Shown here piece by piece: positions 33,321 through 43,870 of a DNA stretch of 64,000 nt. Origin of the DNA: Sepioteuthis lessoniana (Eukaryota > Mollusca > Cephalopoda > Myopsida > Loliginidae); the NCBI GenBank assembly GCA_963585895.1, contig OY757904.1:22377037-22441036 (forward strand), in the 5' to 3' direction. The translations under genes were made by a program, and so were the position numbers. Under the pieces are notes generated by a model. That model did no database searches, was not told the DNA's origin, and worked only from the letters and a program-made list of their open reading frames with translations. Every line of letters starts with the position of its first letter. The first letter of the stretch is position 1.

Positions 33321-34050
33321 AGGATAGAATTGGAATAAATTTGATCCATGGGGCTAAAGGAAGTGTACTTTTAATGGAAAGATGTTTAATGAAATTTTGA
33401 CATGATGTAACTATTATGAACTAATTTATTTAAGAAAGGGAGGTTGATTGAAAAACCCCGGCCGTTTGATTATATGTATATAATTGTAGTGATCAAGAAG
33501 ATATTTGAGAGGATAGAATTGGAATAAATTTGATCCATGGGGCTAAAGGAAGTGTACATTTAATGGAAAGATGCTTAATGAAATTTTGAGATGATGTAAC
33601 AATTATGAACTAATTTATTTAAGAAAGGGAGGTTGATTGAAAAACCCAGGTCGTTTGATTATATGTATATAATTGTAGTGATCAAGAGGATATGTGAGAG
33701 GATAGGACTGGAATGAATTTAATTTATGGGGTTAAAAGAAGTGTAAATATGTATGGATAGATAATTAAAGTTTGATATTTTATAGCTATTATTAACTAAT
33801 TTACCTATGAATGTTGGGTAGACTGAAATACCCAGGTCGTTTGAGTCTATGTATATAAACATAGTGATCAAGAGGATAGGTGAAAGGATAGAATTGGAAT
33901 TAATGAAATTCATGGGGCTAAAAGAAGTGTAAATATGTATGGAAAGATAATTAATTTAATTTTGATATGTTGTAGCTATTATGAACTAATTTACCGTACG
34001 ATAGATTGGTAGATGGAAGAATCCCGGTCGTATGTTAACGATTGGTAAAA
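33321..34050 (-). repeat. 189-bp tandem array in the PLE 3' region
   Basis: Four units starting AGGATAGAAT or AGGATAGGAC at 33321, 33510, 33699 and 33885. On the minus strand each encodes a decayed version of the PLE C-terminus, with an RPGFF-like motif and a KLV-NS-like stretch. The array therefore duplicates the end of the coding region plus its 3' flank. Confidence 0.75.
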
Positions 34051-34892
34051 GAGAAAATGCACCGGCTTCAAAAATTTGTCTCAATCTTTTGTTGCGGATA
34101 TGATCTAATATCATAACTCCATTAAAATTAGAATCGTAATTAGTTTCCAAAGGATGAAAGAAAGAGCGTTATTAAAATTGCGTAATCTAATATCACGTTC
34201 TAATATCGTATAGATGTTTTTTAAGTTTTCTAGAAGTCTTACCTCATGTTACAGACTTTGCAAGGAATAAGATAGACGCTAACATTGAACTAAATATGTA
34301 GATAGGATTTCGTGTTAAATAAGTCATAAATAGTTTTAGAAGATAAAGTGACAGTCTTAATAACAAGCTTATTTAAATTATTTTCTATAAAGTTAGTGGA
34401 AGAATTGTTTGATAAAATAATGTGTTTATGGGGAAGTTTCATTGTAGTAGAAGGTGTATTGATGGAGGTTTGAGATTGTTTTCTTTTGTGAACTTTGAGG
34501 GCTTAAAATTTTGCAAATTTTATTAAAAGTTTAAGGTAATGAAGGATAAGAAAGGAATATGCTATGTAATTAAATTCTTCATCTAGATATTTTTGAGAGC
34601 AAATACGGAGGGCCCTAAGGTAAAAAAGAAACCTATAACAATTCCTTTTTGTTGTGTTGGTGATGTGTGAATAAAATGTATGTAGTCATTTTTACAGGTA
34701 TGTTTACGGTAGACTTTGAATTCTAATTTTTTAAAAATTAAAACATCTATGGTTTCAAGTCCTTGTGTGAACTTTATCGTAGTTTCTAAATTGTTTAGCC
34801 TGTTAGTGATCTTTATTAAATAAAATTCTTTTGGGCGAATAAGTAAAATGTCAGAAATAATTAGAATTACTTGGAATTATATATTTAAAAAG

Positions 34893-35249
34893 ACATACAT
34901 CGACACGCGACTAACAAAGGTATGGACAGCTAACAATAGTCTATCGGTCATATGGAAGTCAGTCCTGACCGATAAAATGAAACGCAGTTTCTTCCAAGCA
35001 GCGATCGTGTCGATACTGCTATATGGATGCACTACATGGACGCTAACTATACGGCTAGAGAAAAGGCTTGATTGCAACTACACAAGAATGCTGCGAGCAA
35101 TATTGAACAGCTCGAACCTACATACAGCAGCTCAGTGAGAATACGCGGTGTAGCCCTGAGGACCACCCGAAAGCGATGAACGATAAGGAGAGGTGGCGAG
35201 AAAGGGTCAGGGATATCCGTGCTGGTGGCACGACAAGATGATGATGATG
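34893..35249 (+). pseudogene. LINE-1 fragment inserted in the PLE, internal deletion
   Basis: Starts at the TYIDTRLTKVWTA segment, continues through KMKRSFFQAAIVSILLYG to RMLRAILN, then jumps by a deletion to the SNLHTAAQ... region and the KERWRERVRDIRAGGTT end, with a GATGATGATGATG tail. Short flanking AAAAAG at 34887-34892 and 35250-35255 may be the TSD. The PLE frame resumes on both sides. Confidence 0.85.
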
Positions 35250-35369
35250 AAAAAGGCTAGATTAAGGAATTCGAGATAAATGCATGCGAAAATACCACTT
35301 AGAGGGAAACCGATTGGCAAACCGAATTTCTGTTTATAAAAATGTTGTTGTGTTGGTAATAACAATGTA

Positions 35370-35601
35370 ATGTGCATAAGGCATTCACCAATGGTCCGGG
35401 AGACCTGGGTTCAATCCCAAGTCGCATCATATCAAAGACTTTAAAAACGGTTCTTGATACCACCTTGCTTAACACTCAGCAATATTAGGTACATATCTAG
35501 GGTAAAGTGAAGAAAACAAGTGAACGGAGTAGCGACCTCCGCTACACCGCGTAGTAGCTATTGAAAAGAGAGCCTTCGGGTTGCCCTCGACTACGGTCAC
35601 C

Positions 35602-35603
<2 letters not shown>
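35370..35603 (+). mobile_element. SINE-D inserted in the PLE
   Basis: Box A is eroded (GTGCATAAGGCATTCACCAA), box B GGTTCAATCCC intact, body complete. Followed by (CAC)n(CAA)n at 35598-35639. Confidence 0.85.
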
Positions 35604-35633
<30 letters not shown>

Positions 35634-35871
35634 CAACAAGACGTAACTTAATATTTGTTTTCCTAAGGTGATCCATTGAACGTTTAATACATTTATCAGT
35701 CAGTATGTTTGAATATAGGGATATAATGATAAGACTAGCTAAGGGTTTTGTTTTTCATATGAATAATTATTTTGTTGAGAAGTGAGCAAAAATTATTGAT
35801 ATGTGCATCATTGATAGTCTTAATATAGGAGATGAGGATTTAGCTAAGAATTTTGCGATGCTATATCATAT

Positions 35872-36120
35872 TGGCTTATTTGGTAGAGTGTTCGCCAATG
35901 GCCCAGGAGACCGGGGTTCAATCCTTAGTCGAGTCAAACCAAAGACTCAAAAAATGGTACTCGATATCTCCTTGCTTAACACTCATCATTATAAGGTACG
36001 TATCAAGGGTAAAGAGGAGCAATCCAAGGAAAGGAATAGCGCCCTTCCCTACAAATGGGTGTAGTAGCTATTGAAAAGAGAGCCTTCTGGTCGTTCTCAA
36101 CTACGGTCGCCAACTTTTCT
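35872..36120 (+). mobile_element. SINE-D inserted in the PLE, perfect TSD
   Basis: TSD TGCTATATCATAT (13 bp, perfect) at 35859-35871 and 36121-36133; the target is the PLE RT region. Box B GGTTCAATCC and the GGAGACC arm are preserved. Confidence 0.92.
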
Positions 36121-36365
36121 TGCTATATCATATGCCTGAGATAACTGGTCTCAAAGGAAACTCAGGTTTATGCGTTTTAGGAAGACCATAAATTCTCGTG
36201 ATGAAAACCAAAATTTGTCCTCTTTTCAGACTAATTTCTTATAAGACTTATTAAAATTATTCACATTTTTGAAAATAGTTTTTGGAGAGATCTCTTTATA
36301 AATGTTATTATCATCGAGTAATTTCAATAGTTATAGACAGTAGGATCCATGACAATAACACTATC

Positions 36366-36742
36366 ACCTTTTTGTTTCTTCATTTCTTTTTTTCTTTTCT
36401 TTTAGTCTTCTTTTCCTTCCACTTTTATCATCTTTCAATACGACATATCACAAAGAAATTCGACACATTTCAAACATCAATGCCTGTGTCAATCACGTAA
36501 TAATTTTCAAATAAGGACGCTGACTAAACGGTTATGTCTATTTCTTTGTATATACCTTCTCTTCTACCGTTATTTCATTAAAAAAAAAACATCAATCGTT
36601 GGTCATGCAACATTTTTTTTTCCATCACAAAAGTCCTGATGAAGGTTTAATAAAACCAAAACGTTTTAACGTTGACTTTACCATCACAAGTAAATTCATC
36701 CCATTTGGAATACTTTATTTTTGTATTTTCTTTATACTGACG
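36366..36742. repeat. PLE right terminal arm
   Basis: Inverted counterpart of 32814-33185; the outer end GTATTTTCTTTATAC corresponds to the left arm's outer end. Confidence 0.85.
36629..36680 (+). ncRNA. Hammerhead-ribozyme-like motif, right PLE arm
   Basis: Plus strand: AAAGTC, CTGATGA, stem II GGTTT/AAACC with a 4-base loop, then AAAA in place of the core GAAA, stem III ACGTT/AACGT (perfect 5 bp), T, then GACTTT closing stem I. The fold is better than in the left arm, but the essential G of GAAA is changed to A, which should abolish cleavage. Confidence 0.6.
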
Positions 36743-36761
36743 GATTTATTTCCATTATTTA

Positions 36762-36806
<45 letters not shown>

Positions 36807-38094
36807 CAAAAAATAAGAATAAAAACGAATTTTGCATAGAAATGTGCTTGATGCTATTACGTCACCGCAGTTACAAAACCTAGAAAATATTATTATGATC
36901 CCTAAAAGTTCGTTATTTAATGCTTTATGAAGTGTACACAATCATTTGACGGAAATAGGGGAAAAAGTGGCTAAATAACCGTATTTAGAGATAGTTAGAG
37001 TGTGAGGAATAGGCACTTGGAAGTACACATGACACTTACATGAATAAATATATATGTATATATAAATGAGGGTAGTTCAAAGAAAGGAGAATGAACGTGG
37101 AATTAATCGGGTGGTAAATGACACGGGTGTAGTTTCTTAACATGTCTACATTTAGATATCAATTCACTCCTTTAGTTCAGCAATTGGTTTTATGTTCTAG
37201 GATACGTAATTAGTCTTCCAAATACAATCAGTAGCAATGCTTACCTCCTACTTGAGCTTGTTTTTTTCTTACAATATACATCTCTCTCTCTCTCCCCACC
37301 CCCTTTATATATATATATATATGATTGAATGATACATTCATGGCCAGACGAATGGCTATAAGCTGAATTTGGATTTGGAATTTCGCCGGAGATTTTTCAT
37401 GGGGTTAATATTTGCTAATACATTGAAATGGGGGGATATTATATTGAAACACCCCCCATATATATATATATATATATATATCGTGTTTCTGAAGAGATTT
37501 AATGATCTTTTCGTCGACATTCAAACTATTTTAACTTCTTTGAAGCCACAAAGTATTTATAGCCAACGGAATTTGCGAAGATAACTTTTTCAGATATATC
37601 CCGAGTTAGCTTGCCGAAGTGTCGTGTAAAATATGCACAGTCAGAATCTTTTCGACCAATTATACTGTCCATCTCACGAAATGTATCAACCAAATGCAAT
37701 ATTGACGTTTTGTTGGGATGTTTAGACAGTGGAAAATCTTTATTAGATTCGTATATTACCTTTTTTTAAATATTCATCTAAGAAATACGTTTGTTTTTCA
37801 AAAATCACAATGCAGACACAACTCAAAGGAATGGATTCTCAAATGAGACAAACGCATGATGTGATCTTTCATATTGGTAAACATTGTTGTCTCTGACTCC
37901 AGAAATTGCTATTATTGTTGCATAAAATTCATGTCCACGTAAATTCTACCTTTTTATCTTAAACGTTGCGTTCTTTATGGCGCATACTATATAAATAAGC
38001 GTTATTATAGCAATGTTTTAAGTTTTTCTAATACGCACTGATAATGGGACTCGATTCGTGACGGAAATAGTAGTGTATTTACTGCTGATGCCGA
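36743..38094. other. Mostly unassigned, with TA runs and a possible coding remnant
   Basis: (TA)n at about 36764-36805, 37306-37322 and 37459-37482. On the minus strand about 37525-37775 stays open for about 80 codons with normal composition (SNKDFPLSKHPNKTSILHLV, then RDISEKVIFANSVGYKYFVA). I do not recognise a family. It lacks a start and is bounded by stops. Confidence 0.4.
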
Positions 38095-38405
38095 TGTCCG
38101 GTCGTTGCGAAGCTCACGTGACCTTAATGGAATATATCTTACGTAGATGAGAGAAGTGACTGCCGATTTTTGCGGGAACAATCGAAGCTTTATAGGGGAC
38201 TACTGAGATTAGAATAGGAGGTGGAGAAAGCGAAAAAAAAAAAAAAATTCGCGTGACTCGTCTGGTGGTCGTCGAAGTGAAGTGAATCAAAAATAAGAGA
38301 ACTAACAACGACTTTGGTCATGGGAAATTTCGTTATTTATTCTCTAAGAATTAGTTCATTTAGAAGTCGTGGAAAGGTATGAAAATCTAGTGTTCTCGTC
38401 TAGCA
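38095..38405. repeat. Old repeat, partner of 31900-32260
   Basis: Same-orientation relative, estimated by eye at about two thirds identical. Begins around GCTCACGTGACCTTA and ends near GAAAATCTAGTGTTCTC. Confidence 0.5.
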
Positions 38406-38639
38406 TATATACGTGAGTCAGTGTTTATAGCTTGGAGATCCCCTATAGGCTCACTTCAAATAAATCTAACCGATTTGTACGTTAACAAAAATACGTTAAA
38501 CACCAGCTTACTCGTGGATGACATGCAGACTTGGAAATGCCTGTAAAGACAACTGGACCAAGAAAGTACCTACAAAACTGATCCCTAAACATTGCAGAAT
38601 TCGAGCGACTCCGTAATAAAAGAACACATGTCATTTGAT

Positions 38640-39605
38640 TGCTTGATTGATATTAACGGCAAATCAACACATCTTGGGTTATTTTATGCCAAGAGATTTA
38701 TGAATCACGTTCATTTTATGTTCATGCTTATATTTTTGTGTTGTTGTTTTGAAACAAGTACTACTGCTAATAATTTTAAATTTCTTCGTACACGTTCGTA
38801 CAACTATTAACTTCTACCCATAGTTCTAACAAGTACTTCCACAAATAATAATTTTTTTTGCACAGGGTACTATGATTAATAATCTAAAATTTTTTTGGCC
38901 CACGGTCTAATCGAATACAAATAATTATTAAACCGATCTATACTGCTACGAATAATAATCATTTTTTTGCTCATGGTACAATCACTAATAATTTTTAATT
39001 TTCTTTTTGTATAAGACACAACCAAAAATAATTTGATTTTTTTTGCTTGCACACGGTCTAATCGAATATGAATACCATTTAATCTATAGTTGGAATACAC
39101 GAATAATAATTTTTTATGCACAGGGTAATATCACTAATAACTTATTATTTTCTTTTTGCACTAGACACTACCATTAATGATTTATTTATTTTTGCACACG
39201 GTCAAATTGAATACGAATAATTTTTTGACATATTTATTTGATTCAAAGACGATATCCTATCAAGAACTGCAAATAATTACTTTTGGCACAGGGTACTCTC
39301 ACTAAATATTAAAAGAAATTATTTTTTCGCACAGAACACTACCACTGGTAATTTTTTTTTTTTTCCTCACGGTCCTTTCGAATTCGAATAAACTTTAAAC
39401 AGATCAATTTGATTTCTAGATACAACCCTTACAAGTACTACCACTTCAGGTCAGAGTAGACCCGGGAGTAATGGCAATGATGAAGTGCTCCACACTCCTC
39501 ATAGATCCAGAACTAGAACTTCACCATCGGATGCAGTTTAATGTCATACCCAAGACACTCCTATTTTTGATGGTCTTACCACTTTCCAGGGTGAAGGTTC
39601 TTCAT
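38640..39605 (-). mobile_element. SINE-C relative with expanded AT-rich interior
   Basis: Begins with the reversed tail (TTATTTTATGCCAAG) and ends with SINE-C body blocks (AAGTACTACCACTTCAGG, GGAGTAATGGCAATGATG, CTTCACCATCGGATGCAG). Between them is a degenerate tandem ladder with TTTTTGCACAGGGTACTA / TTTGCACACGGTC repeated about six times. Confidence 0.6.
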
Positions 39606-39642
39606 ATGCTAAGCCCTACCGACTGGGCGAATGGTGTTTGAA

Positions 39643-39733
39643 TTTAAGTTGGCGACTATAGTCGAGGGTAACCCGAAGGCTCCCTTTTCGATAGCTACTA
39701 CACCAATGTGTAGGGGAGGGCGCTACTCCTTGG
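39643..39733 (-). mobile_element. SINE-D 3' fragment
   Basis: AAGTTGGCGACTATAGTCG, then GGGTAACCCGAAGGCTCCC, ending before the body. Antisense of the SINE-D 3' end. Confidence 0.85.
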
Positions 39734-39834
39734 TAGACCCAAACAGTTGCTGATTTTCACTTCACTTGGAAAATGGATACAGTCTCTGTATTCCCACCTG
39801 TCTTTGTACCAGACTCAACTAGTTGTTGGGTTGT

Positions 39835-40290
39835 TTTGTTTTACTGTGTATCAGGCATTTCCGTGTCATTTAACGCCGAATTAAATTTCAAACAATTAAT
39901 TCTTGTATAAGTATAGTTTTTGTTTACAAACTGATAAATCTCAAAGCAGTTCTATTTCAAACAATTCAGTTTCGCATAATTACCCCGTTTCAATGTCAAA
40001 ACAGTTCTATTTCAAACAATTCCGTTTAGCATTGGTACAGTGTAGTTTTATTTGACCTCTATCTAGGACCTTATCAGGTGCTACCACTCCGGGCGAGGGT
40101 AGACCTTGGAGCGATGACAATGGAGGGGTACTTTACATACGTCAAAGCTCTAGCATTACTGGAACCTCACCATCCGATTGTTTTGTGTCATATCAAGGAA
40201 ACCAGTTGTGGAGGTCTTACCCCTTCTGCAGAGAACAATCTGGGTATTCTGCAGCCTCAGCCGACTGTGCAAGACTCAACTAGTATTACT
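39835..40290 (-). mobile_element. SINE-C, minus copy
   Basis: Reversed ladder (CAAACAATTCAGTTT units), CTACCACTCCGGGCGAGGG, CCTCACCATCCGATTGTTTT and head side CAGCCTCAGCCGACTGTGC. A plus-strand open frame at 40078-40293 is antisense to the SINE and not a gene. Confidence 0.85.
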
Positions 40291-40299
40291 TAGTCGTCT

Positions 40300-41336
40300 T
40301 CTACTGAGCACTACGACAGAATAAGCTAACCTTCTTAAACATCTTAATTTTTCGGAATTATTTTTGCTCACTTTTCCAAATTCGGAAATCGTCTTCTAGG
40401 TCAGAGTGGTTTATTATTGTGAAATCAGCCAACAAGAGTCAGTTTCATGGCTGCATTTACGTATAAAGCTATCTTTAAAGAGAAGACAGGAAGGTGTGAA
40501 TAACAGAAATTGCGAACATTGCATGTAATGATAGGATATTTTCTCTAGATTCCAAGATCGTATCAATGTTTGACGTAAGCAGCAGTCAAGAAAGGGGATC
40601 GAGAAGGAACCTCCGAATCTACATACCAGATTTCCGTTACAGCTTCTCCGGCTTTATTGCTTTTCATACGGATTTCCACTCTCCGGATATTTCCAATCTT
40701 TGAAACGGGATGTGCAAGGCCCGAGGGAGGTGTAAGTGTCAGGAAGTTTACTGTTGTCATAATATTAAGTTGGCGTCTGAAATATCGAAACAGCAAGAAT
40801 AAGACGCTGGCTGTGACAATAAGAGATGAGGGTGCACCTGGAGTTTCAAATTGCAATCTCAATAATTTCGGAGTCACGTGACACGCTGGACAGTGAAATT
40901 TCCTCTCGTGGAAATAGTGTCAGCGTGAATTTACGAACATTGCGTTGTCGTACTCCGAGTAGTTTGACGCCGATCGAATCTCAGATAGAGAAAAAATATG
41001 CTTTACGTCGTCGAGATAACAGATAGTGACGTCATTTTGCGCTTTTTTCAGTTGGAACTCTTTAGCGTGTAACTTTGCTAAATATTTTCTGTCGAGATGG
41101 AGCAATTCATTTTTCTGTCTCCTTTTTTTTCTCTCTTTCTCATGAGTTATTTCCTTACCTGCGACCGACTCTGCGTTTGTTTTAATACCGGAGAAAAAAA
41201 AAGAAAAAAGAAAGGAGAAAAAAAAACAAAACATTTTTATTAAGGTACGCTTAAGGTAACGACTATTGTCGCAGGAACCGGTGACTCGAGTTTAAATTCA
41301 GGACGCAATGATTTCGTTGGCAACAATACAATTTCT

Positions 41337-41338
<2 letters not shown>
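40300..41338. other. Higher-GC unassigned segment
   Basis: About 40560-41060 is richer in GC and CpG than its surroundings. A minus-strand frame at 40563-40877 (104 codons) has a hydrophobic stretch (SLIVTASVLFLLF) and normal composition. TGACGTCA occurs at about 41029-41036. It could be an exon, a promoter region or an unrecognised LTR; I cannot decide from the sequence alone. Confidence 0.35.

Positions 41339-41389
<51 letters not shown>
41339..41389. repeat. (TA)n
   Basis: About 50 bp of pure TA. Confidence 0.95.
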
Positions 41390-41390
<1 letters not shown>

Positions 41391-41694
41391 CCTTTACTTA
41401 GTTGTATTGCTTTTAAATAGCTAAAAGGTACTAATTGTCTTACAAGGGAGATAAGTGTATTTATGTCCTTTCGAAAGGAAGTGGAAATTAACTAATTGAC
41501 AGAAACTCTGTTAACTGATTCTGATTTCATTAATCATCAGGTCATCCTGATCCTCAGCAAGAAAAGTGGAAACTGTTTTTATGCTAATGAATATCTCAGT
41601 TTTGAGCTAAAGACGAGGGAATGGCTGACTATACGGTTATCGTCAGGAAAATGGTATGGATCAGACGTGATTAAATTTTGGAAACCAAACGTTG

Positions 41695-41872
41695 TTTGTG
41701 TTTCACTTCGCGCTAATGGACCAGTGAAAGGCATGAATTCATTTCGAACTCCACCAAGCTATGGGTAAATAGTAAAGCAGACTTAGTTCTTAAGCTTTGG
41801 TTAGGCACTTAATCAAGTTGAAAGAAAAATCCTGAAATCAAAGCAGCAGCAGCACGCCGCTTAAAAATTGAC
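41695..41872 (+). mobile_element. SINE-A fragment, old
   Basis: Covers the middle to tail part: AAAGGCATGAATTCATTTCG, CTATGGGTAAATAGTAAAGC, GGTTAGGCACTTAATCAAG and CGCTTAAAAATTGACC. The head is missing. Confidence 0.65.
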
Positions 41873-41944
41873 CGTATCTCGTTTCCTGCTTATTGGTTTA
41901 TATATTTTGGCATAATTTATTAATTAATATTATTGTATAGAGTT

Positions 41945-42521
41945 TATCACCGGAGTCTGAGCGACAGCAAGTCACCTCAAGCCTCCAGGACCCATCGCAG
42001 TATTCTAGACAATCTCAACAACGCAGTGGTCTGGATCGTCTCGATTCTTCCTCTGATTTCCAATTCCACCGGTATTTTTTCTAACCTTTGGGGATTGATC
42101 TAACGGCATTATTACACAGAGGATCACCGTCATTCTCATGTTTCATTGCTTTATTTTAGCTCTCTGGCAAGGTCCAAGTATTTGTATATCTTTTCGCTTT
42201 CTTTAATTTTCACTCTGTGGTCCGCCGAAACGACAAAATCGAATAGATGGCAAGTTACTTTTTTCTTGATAATTGTCAAAAGGTCTGATCTTCTAGCCGG
42301 GATTCGGTGATCCATTTGTATCTCAAAATCCAACCAGACATTATGTATCTTATTCTCCTGGACAGATTCTGGTTTGTTGATATGCCATTTGATAGCATGG
42401 TCAGATTTGAATATCTTACACAATTCCTAATGGATTAACTTTCCCTCCAAGTGGTGCCTAATCTTGTACCCCTTTTGTGCTAGCTTATTGCACTTGCTTA
42501 TTATGGGATTAACCTTTTCAA
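41945..42521 (-). pseudogene. LINE-2 C-terminal domain, broken
   Basis: A second retroelement protein, unrelated to LINE-1. Minus-strand pieces in order: KCNKLAQKGYKIRHH, KWHINKPESVQENK, DHRIPARRSDLL, CHLFDFVVSADHRVKIKESE, KYLDLAREL, then after a frameshift LEIRGRIETIQTTALLRLSRI near 42010. The PD/D-F-V-type spacing resembles the C-terminal domain of retroelement proteins common in invertebrate genomes; a nuclease-like role is only a guess. Frameshifts make it non-functional. SINE-C begins 12 bp beyond it. Confidence 0.7.
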
Positions 42522-42532
42522 CTTTGTCTCCA

Positions 42533-42828
42533 TTTGCCCAGTCGGCTGGGGCTGTAGAACATAATACACCGACTATTTCTCTGTAGAGGGGTAAGACTTC
42601 CCTCAACGAGTGACCAGCATATGACACTTAACAATTTGAGTGTGAAGTTTCAGTAATGCAGGAGCTTTGGAGAATGCGTAGCACTCCTTCATTGCAATCG
42701 CTCCCAGATCCACTCTGACCCGGAGTGGTAGCATCTGACTGGTTCGTATCTATGGGTCAAATAGAACAAACTTGTGTACTTAGGCTAAACTGAATTATTT
42801 GTAATAGAAGTGTTTTTTAACATTGAAA
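42533..42828 (+). mobile_element. SINE-C, 3' part replaced by SINE-A
   Basis: Head GCCCAGTCGGCTGGGGCTGT, body blocks, and one ladder unit, then an abrupt change into SINE-A at about 42829. Confidence 0.8.
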
Positions 42829-43077
42829 CTTTTTAAGCTGAATTTAACAGGTTTGAATTCAGTGTTTTATTTCTCCTAAATCGGCTGCCATTCCAAGACT
42901 AAAAGGTGCCGTTTATCTTACTATTTTAACCATAGTTGGATGGAGAATAGATAGAGTCATACTTTTCCCAAAGGAATTGACACAATGTGAAATCTAAACA
43001 GACAGTTCCAGGGTTCGAACTCGGTCTGCCATATCCATTCTCTACAACGATAAACATTTCAACAAAAGTGCCTCCAT
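42829..43077 (-). mobile_element. SINE-A, tail-less
   Basis: TTTTTAAGCTGAATTTAACAG at left to the box A side (ACGATAAACATTTCAAC) at right. The tail is lost at the junction with SINE-C. Confidence 0.75.
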
Positions 43078-43489
43078 CGCATATCGCTATTTCATAAGCA
43101 GATTGTATTAGTGTATTAGATAAATATATTACCGTTTGTCCGCAAAAATAAATCTAAAAGACTTTAATTACTTATTTCATTGTTCATTCATAGTAACTTT
43201 ATAAATTTGACTCTGCATCATGTAGACAGAAAGACGTCATTAAGTCTATTTTAACGGACTTAATGAGTAAGGTACCGTCGCGAAGTACACACTGGAATCA
43301 ACGTTTACTAAATGGTGGAACTGCATCGAACTAAATTAAAAAAAAAATCCCTAAGATAAATTAAACAAACAAGTCTACAAAAAGTTGTGGAGTAGCTAGA
43401 GATATTCAAACCTCACTAAAGCCTCAAAACAATGCATGCCAAATATTAAAAAGAAAAGGATTTTAAAGGAAAATAACATATTGATTGAT
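43078..43489. other. Unassigned stretch
   Basis: AT-rich; nothing recognised. Confidence 0.4.
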
Positions 43490-43870
43490 TAGTTTCTTTT
43501 TATGGTGCGCCAACCCGTCAAGGATTATTTTACACTAAGAGGTAAGGAAATCACGTTTATTGTACATTCATATTTACAATTTTTGTGAAGTAGTTTTAGA
43601 CGGATTTTATTTTTTGCATAGAGTTCTCTCTAATATGAATGATTTTTAAAAAGCTTTATTGCCTGTAGATGAAGTTCTAACAGTTATTATGACGCCTGGT
43701 CAGCATGAACAGGTATTACCACTTTGTGTCAGCGTGGATTTGGGGAAACAGGCAATGGAAAGTTAAGTCACACTCTTCAGATCTCCAGAACTGAAGCCAG
43801 ACAATTAGATGTTGAGTGTCAAATCCAGGTCATCCAATTTACGATGGTCTTGTTTCTCTACGATGTTTTC
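43490..43870 (-). mobile_element. SINE-C relative, decayed
   Basis: Reversed tail-like start (TTTTTATGGTGCGCCAACC), GTATTACCACTTTG, then TCCAGAACTGAAGCCAGAC and TTGAGTGTCAAATCC blocks of the older subgroup. Confidence 0.55.

Larger units (their letters stand above)
34051..36355 (-). pseudogene. PLE reverse transcriptase and GIY-YIG-type region, broken
   Basis: Read on the minus strand with frameshifts and stops. About 36130-36355: KEISPKTIFKNVNNFNKSYK, then a segment corresponding to YGLPKTHKP...RPVIS. About 35640-35858: LASLIIISLYSNI, where the motif A aspartate of the family's SLDI is replaced by Ile. About 35256-35365: FYKQKFGLPIGFPLSGI. About 34780-34870: SDILLIRPKEF, where the Asp-Asp pair has lost its first Asp. 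Then KKLEFKVYRKHTCKNDYIHF, and at about 34050-34260 the region matching the IPCK-C...V...LKKHLYEH-RDIR portion of the GIY-YIG endonuclease. Two catalytic positions and the frame are lost, so it is inactive. The family is established; the assignment here rests on motifs read by eye. Confidence 0.8.
32814..36742 (-). mobile_element. Penelope-like element (PLE) with inverted terminal repeats
   Basis: A degenerate Penelope-like retroelement read on the minus strand. Outer arms 32814-33185 and 36366-36742 are inverted copies of each other, as reported for some Penelope-like elements. Between them, from right to left, lie a reverse transcriptase and a GIY-YIG-like C-terminal region (detailed separately), then a 189-bp tandem array. 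Three later insertions break it: SINE-D at 35872-36120, SINE-D at 35370-35603, and LINE-1 at 34893-35249. Each arm holds a hammerhead-like motif. No element-level TSD was found. Confidence 0.8.

Noticed and set aside
32814-36742. Interpretation as an LTR retrotransposon or DNA transposon because of its inverted ends
   Set aside because: The coding motifs read as Penelope-type RT and GIY-YIG, and the arms carry hammerhead-like motifs; neither an integrase nor a DDE transposase is visible.
40078-40293. Plus-strand 71-codon frame with normal composition
   Set aside because: Lies entirely within a minus-strand SINE-C; similar frames appear in other SINE-C copies (26167-26478, 47827-48033, 48275-48469).
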